DNA of 6,785 bases from Candidatus Woesearchaeota archaeon (GTDB taxonomy: Archaea > Nanobdellota > Nanobdellia > Woesearchaeales > ARS49), in assembly GCA_023261345.1 (NCBI GenBank), contig JAHFPE010000042.1, forward strand, positions 1 to 6,785. The letters run 5' to 3'. Shown piece after piece: positions 1 to 5,164 of this stretch. How positions within the stretch are numbered: the stretch's first letter is position 1; each line of letters begins with the position of its first letter. A program made the position numbers and the translations under genes. The notes under the pieces are model-generated. The model worked only from the letters and a program-made list of their open reading frames with translations, made no database searches and was not told the origin of the DNA.

Positions 1-137
1 TGCAATATTGTTTCTTTTTGGTGGACAGATTTGAACATGCTCGCCGATCTGCTGATCGTCGGCACCCCTCGCACTCTTGTGCTTCGGGGAATCTGGGTAG
101 CCCCATTTTCGTGTTGCAAATGCAATAATTCTTTCAT
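1..137 (-). CDS. Possible start of a further operon gene, cut by window edge
   Basis: An ATG at 137-135 follows the sigma factor stop codon by 2 nt, a typical operon spacing, and its frame (MKELLHLQHENGATQIP...) stays open to the window edge for 45 codons. No convincing Shine-Dalgarno precedes it. The neighbouring minus frame, which reads ERIIAFATRKWGYPDSPKHK and onward, is also open to the edge and has a slightly stronger purine-first codon pattern (about 67% against 62% by my count), but it has no ATG; its nearest start would be a TTG at 174 inside the sigma gene. Both frames are GC-rich at the third codon position, unlike the neighbours. No family is recognised, and a non-coding structured RNA explains the composition about as well. 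Confidence 0.22.
   Translation of the reverse strand, partial: MKELLHLQHENGATQIPRSTRVRGVPTISRSASMFKSVHQKETIL
26..95. ncRNA. Candidate structured RNA (GC-rich three-way junction)
   Basis: This stretch is clearly more GC-rich than the AT-rich surroundings and can fold as a three-way junction. Helix 1 pairs CAGATT (26-31) with AATCTG (90-95). Helix 2 pairs GCCGA (43-47) with TCGGC (59-63), or alternatively CGATC (45-49) with GATCG (54-58). Helix 3 pairs CCCC/GGGG (65-68/86-89), then an asymmetric internal loop, then GCAC/GTGC (71-74/79-82) with a 4-nt loop. Helices 1 and 3 abut and could stack. On the minus strand the internal loop is purine-rich (GAA/GA) and the tetraloop is AAGA, so that strand seems likelier, placing it just 3' of the sigma gene. 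I recognise no known RNA family. The same bases are open in all three minus frames, so coding sequence is the main alternative. Confidence 0.3.
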
Positions 138-139
138 TC

Positions 140-694
140 TTATTCTTCCTTAAAGAATTGTTGCAAATAATCAAGCGCACTCGTGCACCTCTTACGTGCG
201 GCTTCTGTTGTAATGCCAAGAATTTTTGCTATCTTTACGTACGGCATTGTTCCCCCCTCGCTGTCGTATCGCAATTGAATTGCTTGTCTATTCTTTTCCG
301 GAAGGTTTTTTAGTGCGTTTTGCAAACGATCTTTTCTAAGGGGGCCTTCCTCTTTTTCGATTAAAATATCAAGTGGTGTTTTTGAGTCTGACGATCCTTC
401 AATAAGGTCTATCGATGAGTTATCTAGCGAGATATATCTTGCATTTCTTGTTCGAGATTCTTTCAATACTCTGCGGGCAGAATTACGAACAACAGTTCCA
501 AACCAAGGATCAAACTTGCCTTTTTCTTCATTATACCCCTGTAGGTACGAGAACAATCCATCAATCACTGCTTCAAACATATCTCGTTTATTCTGCGAAC
601 TGCATCCTCCAAAACCAGATACTCGTATCTGATAATTCGCTCTCTCGAGAAGATTATCAAATTCCTCAGTTGTGAGAGAAATGGTCTTGCTCAT
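140..694 (-). CDS. Sigma-70 family (ECF-like) RNA polymerase sigma factor
   Basis: This 184-aa protein has the two-domain plan of group 4 (ECF) sigma factors. A sigma-2-like part lies at about residues 38-90; the stretch NEEKGKFDPWFGTVVRNSARR (55-75) matches the 'G.F..Wl.tiarN..rd.lR' pattern of regions 2.3-2.4. A linker follows, then a sigma-4-like part at about 122-182 with LPEKNRQAIQLRY and the helix-turn-helix YVKIAKILGITTEAARKRC (152-170). In bacteria such proteins direct core RNA polymerase to -10/-35 promoters. The ATG is preceded by GGTGA at 4 nt spacing, and the gene begins 21 bp after the release-factor-like gene, so it is probably translated from that transcript. An ECF sigma is out of place beside archaeal genes that have TATA promoters. 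What it binds is unknown: archaeal polymerase, a mobile element's polymerase, or only DNA. Base composition resembles the neighbours. The family call is firm; the function is not. Confidence 0.85.
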   Translation of the reverse strand: MSKTISLTTEEFDNLLERANYQIRVSGFGGCSSQNKRDMFEAVIDGLFSYLQGYNEEKGKFDPWFGTVVRNSARRVLKESRTRNARYISLDNSSIDLIEGSSDSKTPLDILIEKEEGPLRKDRLQNALKNLPEKNRQAIQLRYDSEGGTMPYVKIAKILGITTEAARKRCTSALDYLQQFFKEE

Positions 695-698
695 TTTT

Positions 699-703
699 TC
701 ACC
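699..703 (-). promoter_or_regulatory. Shine-Dalgarno of the sigma factor gene
   Basis: GGTGA on the minus strand, 4 nt before the ATG at 694, complements the archaeal 16S 3' end (anti-SD of GGAGGTGATC). It sits in the 21-bp gap after the release-factor-like gene and supports translation of the sigma factor as the second cistron. Confidence 0.65.
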
Positions 704-715
704 AAGAAACCATAA

Positions 716-1753
716 TTATTTCGGAGATGCTTTTTTCTCAGCAGCCTTCTGAATCCCAGCCGTAACGAATGTATCAATTGTATTGAAATAGTCATCGACA
801 GAGTCTGCTTGCACACCTGTTCGTTTGTCAATTACTGACTCGCCATCAGTAAGCCTAATTGTTCTATAATGGTCTTGCCAGCGTGTTTCTATTCGTACTT
901 TTTCCTTTTCGTTCTGTGCCTCAATTCTGCTTATGAGAATATTGAGCGCGATTGTTGTGTTGTTTGCTTTTGAACGTAGGCAGGATTTTGCACTCAAATT
1001 TGTTGGTATGTGAGTCACTCTAACACAGGTGTTGCTCGTGTTCGCGTGCGATCCTCCTGGTCCAGTTGCGCTGAATTCATCCCAACGTAAGTCTTTTTCT
1101 TCAATTCTCATTTGAGACTTTTCTGAATATGGCTCAACTGTAATTTGCATGTATGCTGTTTGCTTCTTTCCTTTATCTCCGACATAAATTATTCTGTGAA
1201 CTCCAGATTCTCTTCTTAAAAATCCAAACGCGTAATTTCCGCTGAGGAGCATTACTGTCTCTCGTTCAGAATCATGCTCAATTACCGTGTGAGAAATATA
1301 TCTTTTTGCGGCGAATCGCGCGTACGCATTCACAGTTCCTCGTAACATCATTTGAAGATCTTCATTGCTATACGTTAGAAGTCCAACGCGTAGGACAGCG
1401 CGTTTATTATCTTCTGTACTCATTGTTGTCTTGAAGTACAGTGTTTCTACATCAGCTAAGGACGAAGCAAGACTTTGCGCTGCATCCTCTACATCAGAAG
1501 ATGGTCCTTCTTTCAAAATAAGATTTGCATAATTTATTGCAAATGTTGCATCAGAATCAATTTCTCTATACTGTTTAATCTCTGCATCGAGCTCGCCATA
1601 TTTTCTGTATTCTTCAGGACTTAAGGGGTTGTTCCCTCCAAGAAGTCTGAGTTCTAGCGCGCTGTATGCAGAAACAGTTGGTTGAACACCCCAAGCAGCA
1701 GTAAGTCTAGATTGTGCACTCGTCACTGTGGCAACTAGTTCTTTAAGGTCCAT
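716..1753 (-). CDS. Bacterial RF1/RF2-like class-I release factor homologue with GGS instead of GGQ
   Basis: This 345-aa protein keeps the whole RF2 plan: a helical N-terminal domain (about 1-105), the PCRF/domain 2 region (about 115-215, including YARFAAKR and FGFLRRESGVHRI at 176-188), and the RF-1 catalytic domain (about 220-335, with GPGGSHANTSNTCVRVTHIP at 231-250, then RTGVQADSVDDYF near the end). Bacterial RF1/RF2 read stop codons in the ribosomal A site and hydrolyse peptidyl-tRNA with GGQ. Here residue 235 is Ser, encoded by TCG (plus-strand 1049-1051), two base changes away from CAA or CAG. The decoding loop after HRI is about two residues shorter than in RF2 and lacks SPF or PxT, and the usual 'AGxGGxEA' motif of domain 2 has become LLTYSNED. 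The sequence suggests a ribosome-binding paralogue (rescue, stalling or regulation) rather than a terminator. The ATG at 1753 has a TATA-like TTTAAAA 27 nt upstream. The sigma gene follows. Confidence 0.87.
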   Translation of the reverse strand: MDLKELVATVTSAQSRLTAAWGVQPTVSAYSALELRLLGGNNPLSPEEYRKYGELDAEIKQYREIDSDATFAINYANLILKEGPSSDVEDAAQSLASSLADVETLYFKTTMSTEDNKRAVLRVGLLTYSNEDLQMMLRGTVNAYARFAAKRYISHTVIEHDSERETVMLLSGNYAFGFLRRESGVHRIIYVGDKGKKQTAYMQITVEPYSEKSQMRIEEKDLRWDEFSATGPGGSHANTSNTCVRVTHIPTNLSAKSCLRSKANNTTIALNILISRIEAQNEKEKVRIETRWQDHYRTIRLTDGESVIDKRTGVQADSVDDYFNTIDTFVTAGIQKAAEKKASPK

Positions 1754-1756
1754 TTG

Positions 1757-1770
1757 AACGTAACGACGTT
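1757..1770. repeat. Short inverted repeat in the release-factor-like promoter
   Basis: AACGT (1757-1761), spacer AACG, ACGTT (1766-1770): a perfect 5-4-5 inverted repeat between the TATA-like box (1777-1783) and the leaderless ATG (1753). It could be an operator covering the transcription start, but a repeat this short can occur by chance. Confidence 0.3.
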
Positions 1771-1776
1771 TGCTGC

Positions 1777-1783
1777 TTTTAAA
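1777..1783 (-). promoter_or_regulatory. TATA-like box of the release-factor-like/sigma transcript
   Basis: TTTAAAA on the minus strand, centred at 1780, 27 nt before the A of the ATG at 1753. This is the archaeal leaderless spacing also seen at the other promoters here. It suggests that the release-factor-like and sigma genes can be transcribed apart from the unknown gene upstream. Confidence 0.5.
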
Positions 1784-1812
1784 CCCTAGCCACTGTTTAA
1801 TTGAATTGCCAG

Positions 1813-2712
1813 TTAATCAGAAGCAGGGAGATATGACAATATTTGCTTCATATTCTGTGCTGATGCTTTACCGACATCTGCGGTAACATTTTTAACAACG
1901 GTGCGAAGTTCATCCAAAGTATATTCTGAACGAAGATTAACTGGAACTCCTTCTAAATGAAGGTTTTCCAAGTCAAATAAGGTAACTGATTCCTTCTTTT
2001 TCTCATGGTCAAAAACAGAGATGCGCCGAGCAAAACTTCCATCTGGGTTTAGATGCGGTTCGTGAGATTGGCTGACCCACAATTGGAGTTCATATCTGCC
2101 ATTCCTAGTTTTTATGTACTGACGAATTAAATCATTATGTACTCGTGGCTCTAACACGCTATATGCGTTTCCGCAAGGAAGTTCAGTGTTCCAATTAAAA
2201 GTAACTCGTAAATTATTTGGATCATCATAATGAGATACTGTTTTAATTGTAACATCAGACTCACCCACGCGACAAACGTAATTAGTCACGCCGAGTAATC
2301 CTACATTCGAATCCATCCAGAATAGTTTGTTTAATCTAGTATTGCCAGATGAATTTCTTGCCGAGGAATCCCCACGCACTTTATCTAGAACCATACCAGC
2401 TAAGGAGTGATATTGGTTTGTGAGCAGCACACCCTTAGGATCATCTGGCGCCCAAACCCCTCCCTTTTCATTTCTAGGAACCATAAACATCAAACCACAA
2501 TCTAATTCTACGAGAGAAAAATTAACGTTTTCCTTTGTTGTCTCCTTACTAGTGCGAATTCTGGGCAGGGGTTTTTCCTGACCAGCATAAGGTATTGTTA
2601 TAATTTGGTCTATTTCTCGCTCAAGAGTAATTTCATAAGTACCAACAGATTCTTGTGTTTTCACTCCAAAGCCGTCAATATCTAAACCCGCGTATGAAAA
2701 TTTGATTGGCAT
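1813..2712 (-). CDS. Protein of unknown function, 299 aa
   Basis: I do not recognise this family. The start is set at ATG 2712 because a TTTATAAA box (2741-2734) is centred 25.5 nt upstream, giving a leaderless message; the in-frame TTG at 2733 touches the TATA box and is unlikely. The protein looks soluble, with no signal peptide or membrane span. The first two thirds read as beta-rich (for example EREIDQIITIPYAG at 31-44 and NVNFSLVELDCGLMFMVP at 63-79), and the last 40 residues look helical (from YTLDELRTVVKNV at 264-276). There is a KKK-rich turn at 238-240. Three cysteines (72, 147, 180) are too scattered to suggest a zinc knuckle. It lies upstream of the release-factor-like gene on the same strand with a 59-bp gap that has its own TATA-like box, so co-transcription is possible but not required. 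It is divergent from proS. Confidence 0.7.
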   Translation of the reverse strand: MPIKFSYAGLDIDGFGVKTQESVGTYEITLEREIDQIITIPYAGQEKPLPRIRTSKETTKENVNFSLVELDCGLMFMVPRNEKGGVWAPDDPKGVLLTNQYHSLAGMVLDKVRGDSSARNSSGNTRLNKLFWMDSNVGLLGVTNYVCRVGESDVTIKTVSHYDDPNNLRVTFNWNTELPCGNAYSVLEPRVHNDLIRQYIKTRNGRYELQLWVSQSHEPHLNPDGSFARRISVFDHEKKKESVTLFDLENLHLEGVPVNLRSEYTLDELRTVVKNVTADVGKASAQNMKQILSYLPASD

Positions 2713-2733
2713 ATTCGCATAAGTAAAAGGCAA

Positions 2734-2741
2734 TTTATAAA
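2734..2741 (-). promoter_or_regulatory. TATA box of the 299-aa unknown gene
   Basis: TTTATAAA, an exact palindrome and close to the archaeal TATA consensus, is centred 25.5 nt upstream of the minus-strand ATG at 2712. In the plus direction it is 32.5 nt from an in-frame TTG of proS at 2770, which fits less well. Confidence 0.6.
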
Positions 2742-2802
2742 GATTAATCTTGTTCTAAGGAAATACATTTTGAATACTGCCACAAGAATTGCTGACGATA
2801 GA

Positions 2803-2810
2803 TTTATAAA
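2803..2810 (+). promoter_or_regulatory. TATA box of proS
   Basis: A second TTTATAAA, centred 26.5 nt before the GTG at 2833. The spacing equals that of the other leaderless promoters in the window and decides the proS start. Confidence 0.55.
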
Positions 2811-2832
2811 AACCTCTCGCGCTTGCTGCATT

Positions 2833-4341
2833 GTGGTAGAACAAACAACATCATCTTCAGAAAAGCAGGATAAAAAAAACGCGAGTAAACCAGAGAAAGT
2901 TCCTCTTGCAGGAATTACAGTTAAAAAAGCAGATAATATTTCAGAATGGTACACGCAAGTTTTGCAAAAAGCTGAGCTCATTGATTATTCGCTTGTGTCT
3001 GGCTGTTATGTTCTTCGTCCTCGTCTTTATGCGATGTGGGAGAAAGTGCAGCAATTATTTGATGTAGAAATAAAGCGTAAAGGAGTGCAAAACGCATATT
3101 TTCCTATGCTAATTCCCGAGAGTTTACTCAACAAAGAAGCACATCATGTGAATGGATTTTCTCCTGAAGTTGCGTGGGTGACACAAGGGGGAAATAGTCC
3201 TTTGCCAGAGCGTCTTGCAATTCGTCCGACATCTGAAACTATTATGTATGAAAGTTTTGCAAAATGGATTAGAAGTCATCGTGATCTTCCGCTTAAACTT
3301 AATCAGTGGTGTAATGTTGTGCGTTGGGAGTTCAAGCATCCAACACCACTTCTTAGAAGCAGAGAATTTCTTTGGCAAGAAGGGCATACTGCGCATGCAA
3401 CTCATGAAGAAGCTGCGCAAATGGCACTTGACATGCTTAATGTGTACGCGCAACTTCTTGAAGATGTGTACGCGCTTCCTATATTGCGAGGAAAGAAAAG
3501 TCAAGGAGAAACATTTGCTGGAGCGATATATTCTCTTAGCTGCGAAACCTTTTTTCCTTCAGGAAAGGGTATTCAGATTTGTACGTCGCATCACTTGGGC
3601 ACAAATTTTAGCAAAGCATTTGACATTGGTTATCTGAATGATAAAGGAAACCACATGCCAGTTCATCAAACTAGCTGGGGCATAAGCACTAGAAGCCTTG
3701 GAATCCTTGTGTTATTTCACGGCGATGACAAGGGTCTTGTGTTACCTCCCAAAATTGCGCCAACACAAATCGTGATTGTGCCAATTTATTTTGCAGAAGT
3801 TGACAAAAAAAGGGTAATGTCTGCAGCAGTAAAAATACGAAAGTCTCTTGAAACAGATTTCAGTGTAATTCTTGATGATAGAGAAGAATACACTCCAGGG
3901 TGGAAGTATAATGATTGGGAAATGAAAGGAGCATGTATGCGAATTGAAATTGGACCAAAAGACATTGCAAACGAACAAGTAATGATTTGCAGAAGAGACG
4001 TTGGAAAAAAAGAAGCAGTTCCAATTGCAAAAGTAAAAGAACATGTGGGTTCGCAGCTTCGGCAAATGCAAAAGGACATGCTTACTCATGCTACTGAACG
4101 CTTAGTTGCAGCAACAGTTGAAGTAACAACTAATGAAGAACTTCTCAAGGCACTCGCTGAAAAAAAACTCATCAAGACTGCATGGTGCGCTCTTCCTGAA
4201 TGTGAAGCAGCACTTAAAGAAAAAACTGACGGCGCGAAATCAATGAACATTCCATTTGAACAACCAGAAAAACTTCTTTCTTCCTGCACATTATGCGGAA
4301 AAACTGCAACTGTTGTAGCATATGTTGCGAAAGCATACTAG
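2833..4341 (+). CDS. proS: Prolyl-tRNA synthetase, archaeal/eukaryotic type
   Basis: This class II synthetase makes prolyl-tRNA(Pro) in the cytosol from proline, ATP and tRNA. From the GTG start it has 502 residues. A Lys/Ser-rich leader covers about 1-28, then GITVKKADNISEWYTQVLQK, typical of archaeal ProRS. The motif 2 region is VVRWEFKHPTPLLRSREFLW (172-191 region), followed by HHLGTNFSKAFDI (263-275) and HQTSWGISTR (288-297). The motif 3 region is near GDDKGLVLPPKIAP (307-320). The anticodon-binding domain and a C-terminal Cys4 domain (C462, C467, C495, C498) follow, and the protein ends in Tyr, as in the archaeal/Thermus type. There is no bacterial editing insert. No ATG lies near the N-terminus. 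GTG 2833 is preferred over TTG 2770 because a TATA box sits 26.5 nt upstream and residues encoded by 2770-2832 include that box (RFIK). It is monocistronic, divergent from the 299-aa gene and convergent with the TrmB gene. Confidence 0.95.
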   Translation: MVEQTTSSSEKQDKKNASKPEKVPLAGITVKKADNISEWYTQVLQKAELIDYSLVSGCYVLRPRLYAMWEKVQQLFDVEIKRKGVQNAYFPMLIPESLLNKEAHHVNGFSPEVAWVTQGGNSPLPERLAIRPTSETIMYESFAKWIRSHRDLPLKLNQWCNVVRWEFKHPTPLLRSREFLWQEGHTAHATHEEAAQMALDMLNVYAQLLEDVYALPILRGKKSQGETFAGAIYSLSCETFFPSGKGIQICTSHHLGTNFSKAFDIGYLNDKGNHMPVHQTSWGISTRSLGILVLFHGDDKGLVLPPKIAPTQIVIVPIYFAEVDKKRVMSAAVKIRKSLETDFSVILDDREEYTPGWKYNDWEMKGACMRIEIGPKDIANEQVMICRRDVGKKEAVPIAKVKEHVGSQLRQMQKDMLTHATERLVAATVEVTTNEELLKALAEKKLIKTAWCALPECEAALKEKTDGAKSMNIPFEQPEKLLSSCTLCGKTATVVAYVAKAY

Positions 4342-4394
4342 TAAGATTTCGTAGTGGTAAAATTCGAAAGTGCGGTTACATTTAAATTATGATC
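4342..4394. other. Convergent intergenic gap between proS and the TrmB gene
   Basis: These 53 bp separate two convergent genes. TTTCG (4347-4351) can pair with CGAAA (4365-4369) across a 13-nt loop, but the stem is short and no long T-run follows on either strand, so I do not call a terminator. Confidence 0.4.
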
Positions 4395-5108
4395 TTATTT
4401 ACTTATGTTCCAAAGCATCTCAAAATATGTTCGAAAATCCTCAGCGAGTCCTTTGTCCTCGATAAGAATGCTTACTTGTTCCATTGTTTGCGAGCCAAGA
4501 AAAATGGCTGTCTTTTCACCGTATATGTTTATTGCGATAGGCGAACTGAATTTCTTTGGCAGTACGCGCACCTTCACAAAATTGTATGTACTAAATCGTT
4601 TAGCGGCATCTTTTGCGTTATTGATGAACAACATTTTTAGGTGAATCTTTTTTTGAATACGTCTCCTATGATAATTCTCAACAAAGGATGCGCTTTTTGA
4701 TGATGGCTCATGCGCGCCAAGAACCAACTGCTCTTCTTTGTAATTTAGTTTGTCTTCAAATATGACTTTTCGAGCTGATCTGCCAGCATATACTCGCACT
4801 GATTGAGAATTAGTGTGCGAAATGAGCAGTTTTGGAAGTATCTCTTGAATATTCGATTTCTTCTCATCTAAAATATCAAGAATTCTTTTAGGAGAAACTG
4901 CTTCAAATACGTTTCTGTTATTTACCATAGTGGAACATGCAAATCCTTTATCTTTGAGCATCCCAATTGAGTCGTAAACGTTTCTTCGGTGAATGTTTGT
5001 CTTCGCACAAATTTGTCCCATAAGTGAAGGACCAAGTTCTAGTAACGCAAGATATATTTTTACTTCATTTTTTGCAAGGCCAATGCTGCGTAATGCTTCT
5101 TGAATCAT
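4395..5108 (-). CDS. TrmB-family transcriptional regulator
   Basis: This 237-aa protein has an N-terminal winged helix (about 1-70): SIGLAKNEVKIYLALLELG opens it and CAKTNIHRRNVYDSIGMLKD (34-53) is the DNA-recognition segment. A short helical linker follows (about 74-105), then a TrmB C-terminal effector-type domain from VRVYAGRSARKVIFED (104-119) to SPIAINIYGEKTAIFLGSQ (189-207) and ILIEDKGLAEDFRTYFEMLW (214-233). This ending is typical of many TrmB-like proteins in small archaeal genomes. Classical TrmB binds sugars, but no ligand can be inferred here. The start is ATG 5108 (MIQEALRSIG), where TrmB homologues begin; an upstream in-frame ATG at 5201 would cross the promoter and overlap the divergent gene. 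The divergent operon and its inverted repeat are natural targets, with autoregulation likely. Confidence 0.88.
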   Translation of the reverse strand: MIQEALRSIGLAKNEVKIYLALLELGPSLMGQICAKTNIHRRNVYDSIGMLKDKGFACSTMVNNRNVFEAVSPKRILDILDEKKSNIQEILPKLLISHTNSQSVRVYAGRSARKVIFEDKLNYKEEQLVLGAHEPSSKSASFVENYHRRRIQKKIHLKMLFINNAKDAAKRFSTYNFVKVRVLPKKFSSPIAINIYGEKTAIFLGSQTMEQVSILIEDKGLAEDFRTYFEMLWNISK

Positions 5109-5132
5109 GTTTAAGAACTTTATGTGTTGAGG

Positions 5133-5140
5133 ATTTAATA
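5133..5140. promoter_or_regulatory. Shared bidirectional TATA-like element
   Basis: ATTTAATA on plus and TATTAAAT on minus lies midway between two leaderless starts: about 27 nt before ATG 5164 (plus) and about 28 nt before ATG 5108 (minus). The 55-bp spacer shows no better TATA candidate for either side, so one element may serve both the TrmB gene and the unknown/DUF655 operon. Confidence 0.5.
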
Positions 5141-5146
5141 GTATTG

Positions 5147-5164
5147 TGGTAGTAGACACTACCA
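5147..5164. promoter_or_regulatory. Perfect inverted repeat over the operon start: candidate operator
   Basis: TGGTAGT-AGAC-ACTACCA is a perfect 7-4-7 palindrome ending on the A of the ATG at 5164. It covers the expected transcription start of a leaderless message. Beside a divergent TrmB-family gene it is a good candidate operator. If the message starts further upstream, the repeat could instead form a hairpin hiding the start codon. Confidence 0.5.

Noticed and set aside
65..89. Kink-turn like those of archaeal guide RNAs
   Set aside because: The internal loop is GAA opposite GA; a K-turn needs a 3-nt bulge followed by tandem G-A pairs, so one strand is too short. No box C/D or ACA arrangement was found.
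1..105. Possible tRNA on the minus strand
   Set aside because: GTTCAAATC resembles a T-loop and is followed by TGTCCACCA, but the flanking bases do not form a T-stem and no matching 5' acceptor strand exists.
142..174. Programmed +1 frameshift extending the sigma factor into the downstream open frame
   Set aside because: The +1 frame is open to the window edge, but there is no recognised slippery site and the sigma factor already has a normal family length at its TAA stop.
415..675. Plus-strand reading frame opposite the sigma gene
   Set aside because: It is antisense to a well-supported coding region, lacks any family resemblance and has no start signal.
140..2712. Bacterial sequence joined to an archaeal contig by misassembly
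   Set aside because: Cannot be excluded without reads, but the base composition, TATA-at-26/27-nt spacing and GGTGA motif are the same as in the clearly archaeal part, and no sharp compositional break is visible.
2682..2981. Minus-strand frame over the 5' end of proS
   Set aside because: It crosses the promoter region and both flanking genes in the wrong frame, with a composition typical of an antisense shadow.
3124..4289. Several open frames within proS on both strands
   Set aside because: All overlap the conserved synthetase core; they lack recognisable domains and are by-products of its codons.
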